A stretch of DNA of 64,000 nucleotides from Acidimicrobiales bacterium (GTDB lineage Bacteria; Actinomycetota; Acidimicrobiia; Acidimicrobiales; MedAcidi-G1). This document shows positions 39,854 through 50,270 of this stretch, piece after piece; the stretch's first letter is position 1, and each line of letters opens with the position of its first letter. The position numbers were made by a program, and so were the translations under genes. The stretch lies in contig JAQWOV010000016.1 in assembly GCA_029245675.1 (NCBI GenBank), positions 62,001 through 126,000 of the forward strand, given 5' to 3'. The notes below the pieces were generated by a model. It worked only from the letters and a program-made list of their open reading frames with translations. It did no database searches and had not been told where the DNA came from.

Positions 39854-41286
39854 ACGCTAGAGAGATCCCATCGGCAATACGAAATGGCGAGACAACAGCC
39901 AAAGAAGTTCTTGAAACTCATTTGGAAGCTATTCAGAACAGAGAAGAAGAGATTCATGCTTTCAATCTCGTGATGGAAGAAGAAGCTAGGAACGAAGCAG
40001 AACGTATAGACGCACTTACAGCTAAGGGTGAAGACCCAGGGCCATTAACCGGCATACCAGTTGCGATAAAAGACAATATTTGCACTCAAGGAGTGCCTAC
40101 TACGTGTTCTTCAAAGATTCTTGATGGATGGCGTCCTCCCTATGACGCCACGATTATTGAGCGTCTTCGTGATGCAGGAGCAGTAATCGTTGGGAAAACA
40201 AATCTTGATGAATTCGCCATGGGGGCATCAACAGAAAATTCTGCTTTTGGGCCAACTCGAAACCCTCTTGACACGACGCGTGTTCCCGGCGGGTCTTCTG
40301 GAGGGTCAGCTGCAGCAGTAGCTGCAGGATTCGCACCTTTAGCGATCGGAAGCGACACCGGTGGTTCAATCCGTCAACCCGCGGCTCTATGCGGAGTGGT
40401 AGGAGTGAAGCCGACTTATGGTCGTGTTTCTCGCTATGGCCTCGTAGCTTTCGCTTCTAGCCTGGATCAAATTGGACCATTTGCAGAAACAGTGGCCGAT
40501 GCGGCGCTACTCCTTGAAGTGATTTCTGGACATGATCCACTCGATACAACCTCTATTCCGGAACCCTCACTTGATCTTTCTACTGCTCTGACTCAAGGAG
40601 TAGAGGGACTTCGAATCGGAGTGATTGACGAATTAAGTGGAGGAGCAATAGAAGGCATTTCAGACGATGTGCTCGGATGTTTAGAAGAAGCAGTGCAAGC
40701 ATTAACTTCCGCCGGAGCCATAGTCGAACGAACATCTGTGCCTTCAACTGTTTACGGACTGTCGGCTTATTACGTGATTGCCCCTGCAGAAGCATCTTCA
40801 AACTTAGCCCGCTACGACGGTGTACGGTTCGGCCCAAGAGTTGACGCTAAAACTACTTCAGAAATGATGGTAGCAACTCGAACAGCAGGATTCGGAGACG
40901 AAGTAAAGCGCCGAATCATGCTCGGCACCTACGCGCTTTCAGCAGGTTATTACGACGCCTACTACGGAAAATCGCAAAAAGTTCGAACCCTCATAATGAA
41001 TGATTTCGCAAGCGCCTACAAAAAATATGATTTGCTTCTCAGCCCCACTGCGCCCACTACCGCCTTCCCGCTCGGCGACAAAACTGAAGATCCTCTCCAA
41101 ATGTATTTACAAGACATCTGCACTATTTCTTCTAACTTGGCAGGACACCCCGCAATGTCTGTTCCTTTCGGCAAAGGAACAGACGGGCTTCCAGTCGGAA
41201 TTCAGGTCCTCGCTTCAGCCATGGATGAACATACGATGTTTCGCGCCGGAGCGATACTTGAAGCATCAAATCAAGGAAAATCATGA
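39850..41286 (+). CDS. gatA: Asp-tRNA(Asn)/Glu-tRNA(Gln) amidotransferase subunit A
   Basis: This 478-residue amidase subunit releases ammonia from glutamine. It has the amidase signature VPGGSSGGSAAAVAAGFAPLAIGSDTGGSIRQPAA with the catalytic Ser-cisSer pair, and the Lys in GIPVAIKDNI. It overlaps gatC by 4 bases and gatB by 4 bases. Confidence 0.97.
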   Translation: MNAREIPSAIRNGETTAKEVLETHLEAIQNREEEIHAFNLVMEEEARNEAERIDALTAKGEDPGPLTGIPVAIKDNICTQGVPTTCSSKILDGWRPPYDATIIERLRDAGAVIVGKTNLDEFAMGASTENSAFGPTRNPLDTTRVPGGSSGGSAAAVAAGFAPLAIGSDTGGSIRQPAALCGVVGVKPTYGRVSRYGLVAFASSLDQIGPFAETVADAALLLEVISGHDPLDTTSIPEPSLDLSTALTQGVEGLRIGVIDELSGGAIEGISDDVLGCLEEAVQALTSAGAIVERTSVPSTVYGLSAYYVIAPAEASSNLARYDGVRFGPRVDAKTTSEMMVATRTAGFGDEVKRRIMLGTYALSAGYYDAYYGKSQKVRTLIMNDFASAYKKYDLLLSPTAPTTAFPLGDKTEDPLQMYLQDICTISSNLAGHPAMSVPFGKGTDGLPVGIQVLASAMDEHTMFRAGAILEASNQGKS

Positions 41287-42716
41287 CAGACGACATTCTT
41301 GACGGCTGGGAAACAGTGATTGGTTTAGAAGTCCACGCTGAATTGGCAACAAACACCAAACTTTTCTCGTCCGCCCGAAACGTTTTCGGAGGAGAACCAA
41401 ACACAAACATTGACCCTGTCTCATTAGGTCTTCCCGGGTCATTACCGGTATTGAACAAAAAAGCCGTGGAATTAGCGATCCGAGTCGGCTTGGCACTGAA
41501 CTGTAGAGTTCAGCGCTCGGTTTTCGCACGGAAAAACTATTTCTATCCAGATATGCCCAAGGCCTATCAAATTTCACAATTTGATCTCCCAATCAACGAA
41601 GGAGGATGGCTTGAACTTCCCGATGGACGCCAGATAGGCATAGAACGCGCCCATTTAGAAGAAGACACAGGCAAAAGCTCACACGTAGGCGGCGGAGGGC
41701 GAATACATGAAGCCGACTACTCCCTTGTCGACTATAACCGAGCCGGGGTTCCCCTTATCGAAATCGTTGGAGCACCCGATTTACGCAGTGCAGATGCCGC
41801 TCGAGAATATGTATCAGAATTACGTTCTATTTTGGTAGCGATTGGTGCTTCGGATGGGAAAATGGAAGAAGGTTCAATGCGGGTCGACTGCAATGTTTCA
41901 GTTCGGCCACAAGGAAATGAAGAGTTCGGAACCCGCTGTGAAGTAAAAAACATTAACTCTCTTCGTTCTCTGGGACGGGCAATTGAATATGAAGCGCGAC
42001 GACAAGTCGACATCATCACTTCTGGTCAAAAAGTGGAACAACAAACTCGCCACTGGGACGAAGCAGACGGCCGAACACACACCCTCCGTTCAAAAGAAGA
42101 AGCTTTTGATTATCGATATTTTTCTGAACCAGACCTTGTTCCCTTAGACCCTTCTCCTGAATGGATCGCTGAAATACAAGAATCCCAACCGCCATTACCG
42201 CGTCAGCGAAGAATTGATCTCGCCAAAGCAGCAGAAATAGAACCTAGAGATGTGGCGTTAATAGTTCAAAAAGATCTTGATGGATTCGCTTTATCAGCAA
42301 TTGAAAAGGGGGCGGATGCCTCCCGTGTGCTAGTGCATCTCGCGAATAACTTGGCTGATGGAGTTGGCCACCTCACCGAAGACGCCTTCGCCGCACTGAT
42401 TCGGTTAGAAACAAACGGAGACCTAAGCGCCACTCAAGCGAAAACAGTTTTGGCGGATCTTGTAGATAAAGGCGGAGATCCAACACAAATCGCCGCTGAT
42501 CACGGATTCGAAACGATGGACACCTCAGAACTTGACGCACTCATTGAAGGCATCATCACTGAACACCCTGATGATTGGACGGCGTTCGTTCAAGGAGACG
42601 CGGAAGAACGCAAGAAAAAGTCCGGCTTCTTTGTAGGGCAAGTAATGAAAATGACTAAAGGTCAAGCAGACGGAAAAGTAGTCAACGACATTCTTCTACA
42701 TCGCGCAGAGAATTAA
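41283..42716 (+). CDS. gatB: Asp-tRNA(Asn)/Glu-tRNA(Gln) amidotransferase subunit B
   Basis: This 477-residue subunit phosphorylates and transamidates the misacylated tRNA. Clear motifs are VIGLEVHAELAT, FSSARN, the MPKAYQISQFDLPI block and the C-terminal YqeY-like tail domain. It ends overlapping the reverse MATE gene by 4 bases. Confidence 0.97.
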   Translation: MTDDILDGWETVIGLEVHAELATNTKLFSSARNVFGGEPNTNIDPVSLGLPGSLPVLNKKAVELAIRVGLALNCRVQRSVFARKNYFYPDMPKAYQISQFDLPINEGGWLELPDGRQIGIERAHLEEDTGKSSHVGGGGRIHEADYSLVDYNRAGVPLIEIVGAPDLRSADAAREYVSELRSILVAIGASDGKMEEGSMRVDCNVSVRPQGNEEFGTRCEVKNINSLRSLGRAIEYEARRQVDIITSGQKVEQQTRHWDEADGRTHTLRSKEEAFDYRYFSEPDLVPLDPSPEWIAEIQESQPPLPRQRRIDLAKAAEIEPRDVALIVQKDLDGFALSAIEKGADASRVLVHLANNLADGVGHLTEDAFAALIRLETNGDLSATQAKTVLADLVDKGGDPTQIAADHGFETMDTSELDALIEGIITEHPDDWTAFVQGDAEERKKKSGFFVGQVMKMTKGQADGKVVNDILLHRAEN

Positions 42717-44017
42717 GCCCCAGTAACTTGCCACCGGCTGCTATAAAAACGAATACCCAGCAGAACTGACCTCAAACCCATAAATATCCAAATGGCTGCC
42801 CATAACCAGCCAATTCCAAGATCCCAAAGCCTCGTCAAAAACATTATTGCCGTTGCGCATACAGCTGCAACAGACATGGCCTTAGCTAAAAAGTTGTGAT
42901 CTCCTGCTCCTATAAGGATCCCATCTAGAGCAAAAGCCACTCCAGACAATGGAGCCATTAATGCCACATGAAGAAATAAAAACCCAGATAAAGCGACCAC
43001 AGCAGGGTCATTGGAAAAAACTTCAGCTAAGGGAAGATGAACAATGGCCAAAATACCGCCACCGACAACACCGACCCCTACGGACCAGACAATGGCTCTT
43101 TGCCCAATCTTTCTAGCCTCACCAGGTTCACCTGCTCCGAGAAGATTCCCGACCATGGCTTGCGCCGCTATAGCCATAGCGTCCATAGCCATAGCCAACG
43201 TAAACCAAATTTGAAACGCGACTTGATGAGCGGCGACATCAACATCGCTAATACGAGTGGCAACAGCAGTAGCGATTAAAAATGTTCCCGCAGTCGACAA
43301 ATTCCTCATCAAAAGTTCTGTAGATACTCGAACTTGACGTTTCAAAAGTAAAAATTGAGGAGCCAACGAAACGTCATATATGCGAATTTCTTTACCGATC
43401 CAAACCAAATAGACAAATGCCCCTATCCATTGGGCTATTACCGTCGATGCAGCCGAAGCTCCTATACCAAGATCCAAACCATAAATAAGAATTACCTCAA
43501 GAACCAGATTTAATACTGCAGTCCCGATAGCCACCCAAAGAGGGCGCACAGTGTCCTTCACGCCACGCAAATATCCCACACCAGCCAACATGATTAACAT
43601 CGCCGGCGCCCCGTACATGCTGATACGAAGATAAATGCGTGCTTGAGTAAGAAGATCCCCAGTTGCTCCCATGGCTCCTAACAACTGATCGGAGAAAAGA
43701 AAAACAATCACCCCTAAAAAAACTCCAGTAAAAACAGCAAGCCAAATACTTTGCACTATCTGACTCGCCGCCTCCTTATCTTCTTTCGCTCCTATAAGTC
43801 TTGCGATAGTAGCGGTGGTTCCATAAGCAAGAAAAAAACATAATCCATAAATAAGCATCAAAGCAGACGAAGAAACGCCTAAACCGCCAAGAGCAGATGT
43901 TCCAAGATGACCCACAACCGCAGTGTCTGCGAGAACATAGAGGGGCTCCGCTAAGAGCGCTCCAAGCGCAGGAACAGCCAACTTCAGCAACTGTTTATCA
44001 CGAGAAGAAATAGGCAT
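42713..44017 (-). CDS. MATE family efflux transporter (DinF-like)
   Basis: The 434-residue protein has twelve predicted membrane helices in two similar halves, typical of the MATE family that exports organic cations by H+ or Na+ exchange. The N-terminal [40 protein letters not shown] closely resembles the DinF branch. Substrate unknown. Its 3' end overlaps gatB by 4 bases. It is divergent from ilvD. Confidence 0.92.
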   Translation of the reverse strand: MPISSRDKQLLKLAVPALGALLAEPLYVLADTAVVGHLGTSALGGLGVSSSALMLIYGLCFFLAYGTTATIARLIGAKEDKEAASQIVQSIWLAVFTGVFLGVIVFLFSDQLLGAMGATGDLLTQARIYLRISMYGAPAMLIMLAGVGYLRGVKDTVRPLWVAIGTAVLNLVLEVILIYGLDLGIGASAASTVIAQWIGAFVYLVWIGKEIRIYDVSLAPQFLLLKRQVRVSTELLMRNLSTAGTFLIATAVATRISDVDVAAHQVAFQIWFTLAMAMDAMAIAAQAMVGNLLGAGEPGEARKIGQRAIVWSVGVGVVGGGILAIVHLPLAEVFSNDPAVVALSGFLFLHVALMAPLSGVAFALDGILIGAGDHNFLAKAMSVAAVCATAIMFLTRLWDLGIGWLWAAIWIFMGLRSVLLGIRFYSSRWQVTGA

Positions 44018-44079
44018 TAAACGAGCCTACTTCAAGCTCAAGGTGCAGATGTCAGGTTTTCCGCTCTACCCTTCAAGAT

Positions 44080-45771
44080 ATGAGTGAAACCACAGAACAC
44101 GACCCAAGACCCCGTTCGCGCGAAGTCACAGAAGGCGCCAGCCGGGCTCCTGCTCGAGCGATGTTACGGGCAGTAGGAATGACAGAAGATGATTTTTCCA
44201 AACCACAAGTCGGAGTAGCGTCTTCTTGGAATGAAGTAACACCCTGCAACCTCCCTTTAGACGATCTCGCAAAACGAGCAAAAGTCGGGGTAAAAGCAGC
44301 AGGCGGTTACCCATTTGAATTCAACACAATCGCTGTCTCTGACGGAATCTCAATGGGACATGAAGGAATGCGCGCCAGTCTCGTAAGTCGAGAAATCATC
44401 GCAGACTCTGTTGAAGCGGTAATGCACGCCGAACGATTTGATGCCCTCGTAAGTTTTGCCGGCTGTGACAAATCATTACCCGGCATGCTGATGGCTGCTG
44501 CCCGAATCAACCTGCCCGCAGTCTTCGTTTACGGCGGATCAATCATGCCGGGAGAACATAACGGTAAAAAACTTGACATCGTTAGCGTCTTTGAAGCCGT
44601 TGGAGCACACGCCGTCGGAGAAATAGACGACGAAGAACTTCACGCAATAGAAAGTAAAGCCTGCCCCACAATCGGTTCATGTGCAGGAATGTTCACCGCT
44701 AACACCATGGCCGCTGTAGGAGAAGCTATCGGAATGTCTTTACCTGGATCAGCTTCTGCAGCCGCAATAGATGACCGTCGCGGCGACATTGCCTACGCAA
44801 GCGGAACTGCAGTAATGCAACTGTTATCAGCAGGAATCCGACCACGACACATAATGACAAAAGCAGCTTTCGAAAACGCTATTGCTGTAGTCATGGCGTT
44901 AGGCGGGTCCACCAATGCGGTACTTCACCTTCTCGCTATAGCTTTTGAAGCCGGAGTTGACTTAGCCCTAGAAGACTTCAATAAGGTCGCTGCACGAGTC
45001 CCTCACTTAGCTGACACTAAACCACATGGCCAATATCACATGTTTGATATCGACCAAATTGGCGGCGTTCCAGTGCTGATGCAAATGCTATTAGAAGAAG
45101 GACTTTTACACGGAGATGAAATCACCGTTACTGGTAAGACTCTTGCAGAGAACCTCGAAATGCTTAACCCACCACAACCAGATGGTGAAGTCATTCATGC
45201 TTTTGATAATCCGATAAACGACATCGGAGGAATAACGGTTCTCACCGGTTCACTCGCTCCGAAAGGCTCAGTGCTCAAAGTCGCCGGAATCGATATAGAT
45301 CACTTCGAAGGCAGAGCCCGTGTCTTTGATGGAGAAGACGACGCAATGGAAGCAGTCCTCGGTGACAGAATCGAAGCTGGAGACATTGTTGTCATACGTT
45401 ACGAAGGACCCAAAGGCGGACCTGGTATGCGCGAAATGCTTGCAATAACAGGAGCGATGAAAGGCGCAGGACGAGGCGGAGACGCCGCATTAATAACAGA
45501 TGGACGATTCTCTGGAGGAACCCACGGATTTTGCGTAGGGCACGTAGCCCCTGAAGCCGTAGATGGAGGCCCCATCGCTTTAATAGAAGAAGGCGATCAG
45601 ATAGTCATTGATGTTCGAAGCAACACAATTGACTTAATGGTGGAAGAAACAGAATTAGAAAAAAGACGAGCCAACCTAAAACCATTCCAACCGCGCTACG
45701 AGTCCGGCTTTTTAGCCAAATACGCTGCTTTAGCTCGCGGCGCTGAAGAAGGCGCAGTAACCCACGCATAA
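44080..45771 (+). CDS. ilvD: Dihydroxy-acid dehydratase
   Basis: This 563-residue Fe-S enzyme makes the 2-keto acids for valine and isoleucine. The family cysteines lie in [30 protein letters not shown] and [16 protein letters not shown]. The C-terminal [19 protein letters not shown] is typical. It sits just upstream of the ilv leader and ilvBNC but is separated by the attenuator region, so it probably has its own promoter. Confidence 0.97.
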   Translation: MSETTEHDPRPRSREVTEGASRAPARAMLRAVGMTEDDFSKPQVGVASSWNEVTPCNLPLDDLAKRAKVGVKAAGGYPFEFNTIAVSDGISMGHEGMRASLVSREIIADSVEAVMHAERFDALVSFAGCDKSLPGMLMAAARINLPAVFVYGGSIMPGEHNGKKLDIVSVFEAVGAHAVGEIDDEELHAIESKACPTIGSCAGMFTANTMAAVGEAIGMSLPGSASAAAIDDRRGDIAYASGTAVMQLLSAGIRPRHIMTKAAFENAIAVVMALGGSTNAVLHLLAIAFEAGVDLALEDFNKVAARVPHLADTKPHGQYHMFDIDQIGGVPVLMQMLLEEGLLHGDEITVTGKTLAENLEMLNPPQPDGEVIHAFDNPINDIGGITVLTGSLAPKGSVLKVAGIDIDHFEGRARVFDGEDDAMEAVLGDRIEAGDIVVIRYEGPKGGPGMREMLAITGAMKGAGRGGDAALITDGRFSGGTHGFCVGHVAPEAVDGGPIALIEEGDQIVIDVRSNTIDLMVEETELEKRRANLKPFQPRYESGFLAKYAALARGAEEGAVTHA

Positions 45772-45811
45772 ATCATTTCCTAATCACCTCTACTCGTAGA
45801 ATCCCTCAAGG

Positions 45812-45841
45812 TTGTTGCTTGGGCCTCTAAAGACCCATACT
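45812..45841 (+). promoter_or_regulatory. Possible promoter of the ilvBNC operon
   Basis: TTGTTG at 45812-45817 and CATACT at 45836-45841 are separated by 18 bases. They predict a start at about 45847-45849, immediately in front of the leader peptide ATG at 45850, which would make the leader message leaderless. Consensus matches are partial. Confidence 0.3.
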
Positions 45842-45849
45842 TAAAGCCT

Positions 45850-45894
45850 ATGAAAAGCAAAAGCACCACGACCTGGTTAGTAGTAGTGCCCTAG
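45850..45894 (+). CDS. ilvBNC leader peptide (14 residues)
   Basis: The open frame from ATG at 45850 to TAG at 45894 encodes MKSKSTTTWLVVVP. It has Leu and three consecutive Val codons (TTA GTA GTA GTG) and three Thr codons. This is the kind of regulatory run found in branched-chain amino acid attenuators. It sits 155 bases ahead of ilvB and in front of the two hairpins at 45894-45925 and 45926-45959. Stalling for lack of charged Leu or Val tRNA would favour readthrough. Confidence 0.82.
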   Translation: MKSKSTTTWLVVVP

Positions 45895-45925
45895 GCGCAC
45901 ATCGTCAGAAAGACGAAAGTGTGCC
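45894..45925 (+). promoter_or_regulatory. Pause/anti-terminator hairpin of the ilv attenuator
   Basis: GGCGCAC (45894-45900) pairs with GTGTGCC (45919-45925), allowing one G-T pair. An inner CGTC/GACG stem stacks within it. It begins at the last base of the leader peptide stop codon, so a translating or stalled ribosome would affect its folding. The competing structure that prevents the terminator was not identified. Confidence 0.55.
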
Positions 45926-45959
45926 TGACCTCCCGATATTGGGAGGTCATTTTACTTTT
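45926..45959 (+). terminator. Attenuator terminator before ilvB
   Basis: TGACCTCCC (45926-45934) and GGGAGGTCA (45941-45949) form a perfect 9-base stem with a 6-base loop. A T-rich run TTTTACTTTT follows. It lies between the leader peptide and ilvB, so it is an attenuator rather than an end-of-operon terminator. ilvD ends 155 bases upstream of it. Confidence 0.85.
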
Positions 45960-46003
45960 CAGCCCAATTACTAGAAACAAATCAATTTAGACTGAGACAA
46001 GTT

Positions 46004-47737
46004 ATGAAAACAGATGGCGGTCAAGCCCTAATCCGATCTCTCGAAAGAGAGGGAGTGGAAGTCATGTTTGGGCTGCCCGGAGGAGCAATCTTGCCGGTAT
46101 ATGACCCCATCATTGATTCTAAAATTCGACACATCCTGGTTCGCCATGAACAAGGCGCAGGACACATGGCAGAGGGTTACGCTCAAGCAACTGGAAAACC
46201 TGGTGTTGCAATGGTTACAAGCGGGCCAGCAGCTACAAACATTGTTACCCCACTATGCGACGCCTATCTTGACTCGATTCCAATGGTGGTCATCACTGGA
46301 CAAGTACCAACGGCAGCAATAGGAACAGACGCCTTTCAAGAATGTGACACCACAGGAATAACCGCATCAATCACCAAACACAACTTTCTTGTCACCGAAG
46401 CGCAAGACATTCCACAAGTAATTAAAGAAGCGTTTCATATAGCGACAACTGGACGCCCTGGACCAGTCTTAGTTGACATCCCCAAAGACATTGTCGACCC
46501 TACTAACCCTCGCTCCTCTCTCGAATGGGAAGACAACGTAGAAATAGACCTCCCAGGTTATAAAGTCGATACATCAGTAGACCCAGAGGCCATTCAAAAA
46601 GCCGTAGAACTGATTCAGAATGCAGAACGACCAATCCTTTATATCGGCGGGGGAATCCTCAAATCAAGAGCAGCAGAATCACTTCTGGAACTTGCAGAAC
46701 TCACAGGCATTCATGTAGTCACCACATTAATGGCACGCGGAGCTTTTCCTGATAGCCACGAACTCTGCCTTGGAATGCCAGGCATGCATGGGAACTTCAC
46801 TGCAGTAACCGCGATGCAAGAATCAGACTTATTGATAACTCTGGGCGCGAGATTTGACGACCGTGTAACCGGAAAGCTCGACGAATTTGCGGTGAGCGCA
46901 AAAATCATACATGTCGATATAGACCCAGCAGAACTCGGTAAAGTCCGCAGACCAGATGTACCCGTACAAGGCGATTGCCGCACCGCGATAGAAGCAATGG
47001 TTTCTGTCTTAAGAGACTTTGGATCAGGCAACACTGACCGGACAGCTTGGAAGTCGCGTATCAGCGGATGGCAGGAACGTTTCCCACTCGTTTATGAACC
47101 ATCGACACCCGGCCAGGCCTTAAAGCCACAATTTGTAATTGAAAAACTTCGCGACGCAACGCCTGCCGACACCATAGTTGCATCGGGAGTTGGCCAACAT
47201 CAGATGTGGGCAAGTCAATACTGGACGTTCAACCATCCATACACATGGATAAATTCAGGCGGACTAGGAACAATGGGCTTCTCAATCCCAGCAGCAATTG
47301 GAGCCAAAGTTGGCTGCCCTGAAAAAATGGTTTGGGCTGTTGATGGAGACGGATGCTTCCAAATGACGGCGCAAGAACTCGTCACTGCAAGAGTTGAAAA
47401 TATCCCAATTAAAGTTGCGCTTTTAAACAACTCATATCTAGGGATGGTAAGACAATGGCAAGACATGTTCTACGAAGAGCGCCATTCGGAAGTGTTCCTT
47501 TCAAAAGAAATACCTGACTACAAAGGTTGGGCAGAGTCCATGGGCTGTTTCGCTATGCGAGTAGATGACCCAGATGAAGTAGAAGAAGCTATTGCACAAG
47601 CGAATGAAATAGAAGATCGCCCTGTTGTCATCGATTTCAGGACAGCCGCAGAAGAAAAAGTGTATCCAATGGTCGCATCAGGAACCGGAAACTCAGATGT
47701 GATTGTTCCTCCTTCCCAAGAAAAGGAAATTCGATGA
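46004..47737 (+). CDS. ilvB: Acetolactate synthase large subunit
   Basis: This 577-residue thiamine-diphosphate enzyme makes acetolactate and acetohydroxybutyrate. It shows VLVRHEQGAGHMAEGYAQATGKPG with the cofactor-activating Glu, the FAD-binding middle domain, and the C-terminal GDGCFQMTAQELVTA...NNSYLGMVRQWQ ThDP site. The stop overlaps the ilvN start by 4 bases. Confidence 0.97.
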   Translation: MKTDGGQALIRSLEREGVEVMFGLPGGAILPVYDPIIDSKIRHILVRHEQGAGHMAEGYAQATGKPGVAMVTSGPAATNIVTPLCDAYLDSIPMVVITGQVPTAAIGTDAFQECDTTGITASITKHNFLVTEAQDIPQVIKEAFHIATTGRPGPVLVDIPKDIVDPTNPRSSLEWEDNVEIDLPGYKVDTSVDPEAIQKAVELIQNAERPILYIGGGILKSRAAESLLELAELTGIHVVTTLMARGAFPDSHELCLGMPGMHGNFTAVTAMQESDLLITLGARFDDRVTGKLDEFAVSAKIIHVDIDPAELGKVRRPDVPVQGDCRTAIEAMVSVLRDFGSGNTDRTAWKSRISGWQERFPLVYEPSTPGQALKPQFVIEKLRDATPADTIVASGVGQHQMWASQYWTFNHPYTWINSGGLGTMGFSIPAAIGAKVGCPEKMVWAVDGDGCFQMTAQELVTARVENIPIKVALLNNSYLGMVRQWQDMFYEERHSEVFLSKEIPDYKGWAESMGCFAMRVDDPDEVEEAIAQANEIEDRPVVIDFRTAAEEKVYPMVASGTGNSDVIVPPSQEKEIR

Positions 47738-48246
47738 ACACTGAATCTCCGGGACATCGTAATCACACGCTAGTCGTCACTGTAGAAAACAAATCCGGCG
47801 TATTAGCACGAGTAGCCAGTTTGTTCGCGAGAAGAGCTTTTAATATTCGATCGCTAGCTGTTGCCCCAACTGAAGATGAACATTTAAGCCGCATCACAAT
47901 CGTTGTAGACGGAGAATCGGCACCCATTGAACAAGTAGTCAACCAACTAGACAAACTCATCAACGTTGTTGATATTCAAGACTTGCAACCCGGCCACGCT
48001 ATAGAACGAGAATTGATGCTGGTCACAGTCGCAGTCGAACCAGAACACCGTGACGATATCGTGGAACAACTTGACCGTGCAGGCGGGAAAGTTATGAGCG
48101 TGGGGGCCGACTCCATGATGCTTTCTTTAGTAGGAGATCCAGAACATATTGATACGTTTGAAAATCTGCTTCGACCATTCGGAATTTTAGAAATTCAGAG
48201 AACCGGTCGAGTCGCACTGGCGAACTTAGACGAAACCATCGAATAA
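47734..48246 (+). CDS. ilvN: Acetolactate synthase small (regulatory) subunit
   Basis: This 170-residue regulatory subunit binds valine through its N-terminal ACT domain (about residues 9-82, VTVENKSGVLARVASLFARRAFNIRSLAV). A second, C-terminal regulatory domain follows. It overlaps ilvB by 4 bases and precedes ilvC by 33 bases. IlvN and IlvH are equivalent names for this subunit type. Confidence 0.95.
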   Translation: MNTESPGHRNHTLVVTVENKSGVLARVASLFARRAFNIRSLAVAPTEDEHLSRITIVVDGESAPIEQVVNQLDKLINVVDIQDLQPGHAIERELMLVTVAVEPEHRDDIVEQLDRAGGKVMSVGADSMMLSLVGDPEHIDTFENLLRPFGILEIQRTGRVALANLDETIE

Positions 48247-48279
48247 AGAACTGAAAGTAAAGAAAGATAAGAGAGAAAA

Positions 48280-49311
48280 ATGGCAAATATCTATTACGAA
48301 AGTGACATCAACCGGGCAGCGATCGCTGAACGAAAAGTAGCTATTCTGGGCTACGGATCACAAGGACATGCACATGCATTGAACCTGAAAGAATCTGGAG
48401 TAGACGTTTGTGTCGGGCTTCGAGAAGGATCAGGGTCCGTTGCAAAAGCTGAAGAAGCAGGGCTCACCGTTCGTTCGCTTTCAGAAGCTTCAGCATGGGC
48501 AGATGTCATCATGATTCTTCTCCCAGACACAGACCAGGCAGAGGTTTATCAAGAGCATGTCGCCCCTAATCTCAAAGCGGGAGACGCATTAGCGTTTGCT
48601 CATGGCTTCAATATCAGATTTGATCTCATAACACCTCCGGAAGATGTTGACGTCATCATGATCGCGCCAAAAGGACCAGGGCATCTCGTTCGTCGAACTT
48701 ACGTTGAAGGCGGAGGGGTCCCGTGCCTCATCGCTGTCGAGCAAGACCCGACAGGCGGAGCAAAAGATCTCGCGTTAGCTTACGCAGATGGCGTAGGTGG
48801 CGCTCGAGCAGGAATCATTGAAACAACGTTCACTGAAGAATGCGAAACAGACCTTTTCGGCGAACAAGTCGTTCTTTGTGGCGGTGTAACCGAACTTGTA
48901 AGAAGCGCTTTCGACACACTGGTTGATGCTGGCTACCAGCCAGAAATCTGCTACTTTGAATGCCTTCATGAATTAAAACTCATTGTTGACCTCATGTACG
49001 AGCAAGGCATCGGCGGTATGCGTTATTCAGTTTCTGACACCGCTGAATATGGTGATCTAACTCGGGGTCCTCGGGTTATAGATGATCAAGTTCGAGTCAC
49101 AATGAAAAAAGTTCTTGAAGAAATTCAATCAGGAACCTTCGCTGAAGAATGGGTTGCCGAAGCTCATTCCGGTAGAGAAAACTTTTATGCGTTAGAAGAA
49201 AAGGGCCGCCAACACCGGATAGAACAAGTTGGTTCAAAACTGCGTGCGATGATGCCATGGATTAGCGCCGGAAAAGTTTCCGTTCAGGAAGCATCAGGCG
49301 GACAGGGCTAA
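48280..49311 (+). CDS. ilvC: Ketol-acid reductoisomerase
   Basis: This 343-residue enzyme is the class I short form. It isomerises and reduces acetolactate with NADPH and Mg2+. The nucleotide motif is [21 protein letters not shown], and the knotted C-terminal domain contains [27 protein letters not shown] and [12 protein letters not shown]-type metal ligands ([20 protein letters not shown]). The GAGAGAAAA upstream of the ATG is the likely ribosome site. Confidence 0.97.
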   Translation: MANIYYESDINRAAIAERKVAILGYGSQGHAHALNLKESGVDVCVGLREGSGSVAKAEEAGLTVRSLSEASAWADVIMILLPDTDQAEVYQEHVAPNLKAGDALAFAHGFNIRFDLITPPEDVDVIMIAPKGPGHLVRRTYVEGGGVPCLIAVEQDPTGGAKDLALAYADGVGGARAGIIETTFTEECETDLFGEQVVLCGGVTELVRSAFDTLVDAGYQPEICYFECLHELKLIVDLMYEQGIGGMRYSVSDTAEYGDLTRGPRVIDDQVRVTMKKVLEEIQSGTFAEEWVAEAHSGRENFYALEEKGRQHRIEQVGSKLRAMMPWISAGKVSVQEASGGQG

Positions 49312-49320
49312 AAGAAGCCA

Positions 49321-50229
49321 ATGCCTCAAGGCTCAAAAAAACTAGAAGACCATCCAGCTACTTGGCGAGAATTAAGCGGTAAAGCAGCTTTCGTTTCACA
49401 TCAACTGATTGGATGGATTTACTGGGATCCAGAGGCAATTGCTAACTATGCTGCGCTTGGAGTGCCAGACGGTGTTGGGTACTACATCGCTACTCGTGGA
49501 TCATCTCTTGGAGCAGCCGGAAACTCTGCTGTGACCGCAGCATTTTATTCGATCCATCCTAAATATGTAGAAGGATGTCTTGACTTATGTCGAGAGCACA
49601 CCACATTTGAAAAAGCGGCTGCTGCCCGAGATCAAGCAGTAGTAGCTGGGCTGGAAAAATTTTCACCGGAGATATGCGAACCGCTAGCAGCGCTTGAACC
49701 ACAATTATGGGAAGCCGCTGAAAGTCTTCCTGTCGCAGGCCGCGTCTTATTTTCCTCTCTAATTGACTGGCCTCGAAATCAAAATCAACTCGTATCAGCT
49801 TGGCTGGCTGTAAACGCGATTAGAGAATGGCGCGGAGATACTCATTGGGCGATACAGATCAGCGAAGAACTAGATGAAAGCATGGTAGGTATTCTTGATG
49901 GGGCTTGGAGAGGCTATGAAGACGACTGGCTGCCACGAAGTCGCGGAGCAGACGACGCGGCGCTAAAGAAAGCTTATGAAAAACTTGAGCAACGAGGATT
50001 AGCGAAAGCCCACAATGTTACAGAAGCAGGATTGTTGTATCGACAAGAACTCGAAGACAAGCTAGATGACTTGGCGGCTGCAGTTTGGAAAACTTTTGGC
50101 CTCAAAGAAACAGCACAGTTCATTGAACTGATTCAACCAATCGGCTCTCGTTATGTCGAGCGGATAGATCAAACAGCAGGACCACAATGGATGCCTGCAG
50201 CGCGCAACAATATAGTCAGCGGCTATTGA
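49321..50229 (+). CDS. SCO6745-family protein (function unknown)
   Basis: The 302-residue protein is helical and resembles actinobacterial SCO6745-family proteins. It has the YYIATRGSSLGAAGNSAVTAAFYSIHP segment near 50-80, PVAGRVLFSSL, WLAVNAIREWRGDTHWAIQISEEL, and a late winged-helix-like region (GADDAALKKAYEKLEQRGLAKAHNVTEAG). The function is not established. It starts 9 bases after ilvC, so it is in the same transcript, with no evident link to amino acid synthesis. Confidence 0.8.
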   Translation: MPQGSKKLEDHPATWRELSGKAAFVSHQLIGWIYWDPEAIANYAALGVPDGVGYYIATRGSSLGAAGNSAVTAAFYSIHPKYVEGCLDLCREHTTFEKAAAARDQAVVAGLEKFSPEICEPLAALEPQLWEAAESLPVAGRVLFSSLIDWPRNQNQLVSAWLAVNAIREWRGDTHWAIQISEELDESMVGILDGAWRGYEDDWLPRSRGADDAALKKAYEKLEQRGLAKAHNVTEAGLLYRQELEDKLDDLAAAVWKTFGLKETAQFIELIQPIGSRYVERIDQTAGPQWMPAARNNIVSGY

Positions 50230-50244
50230 GTCTGGTTTTACTTA

Positions 50245-50270
50245 ACTTGAATTAAATTCAGGTCAGTTTT
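50245..50270. terminator. Possible bidirectional terminator between converging genes
   Basis: ACTTGAATT (50245-50253) and AATTCAGGT (50255-50263) are nearly self-complementary, with one G-T pair. T-rich sequence follows on the plus strand (CAGTTTTAATTT) and A-rich sequence precedes on the other side. It lies between the stop codons of the SCO6745-family gene and the thiolase gene. The short loop makes it weak. Confidence 0.4.
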
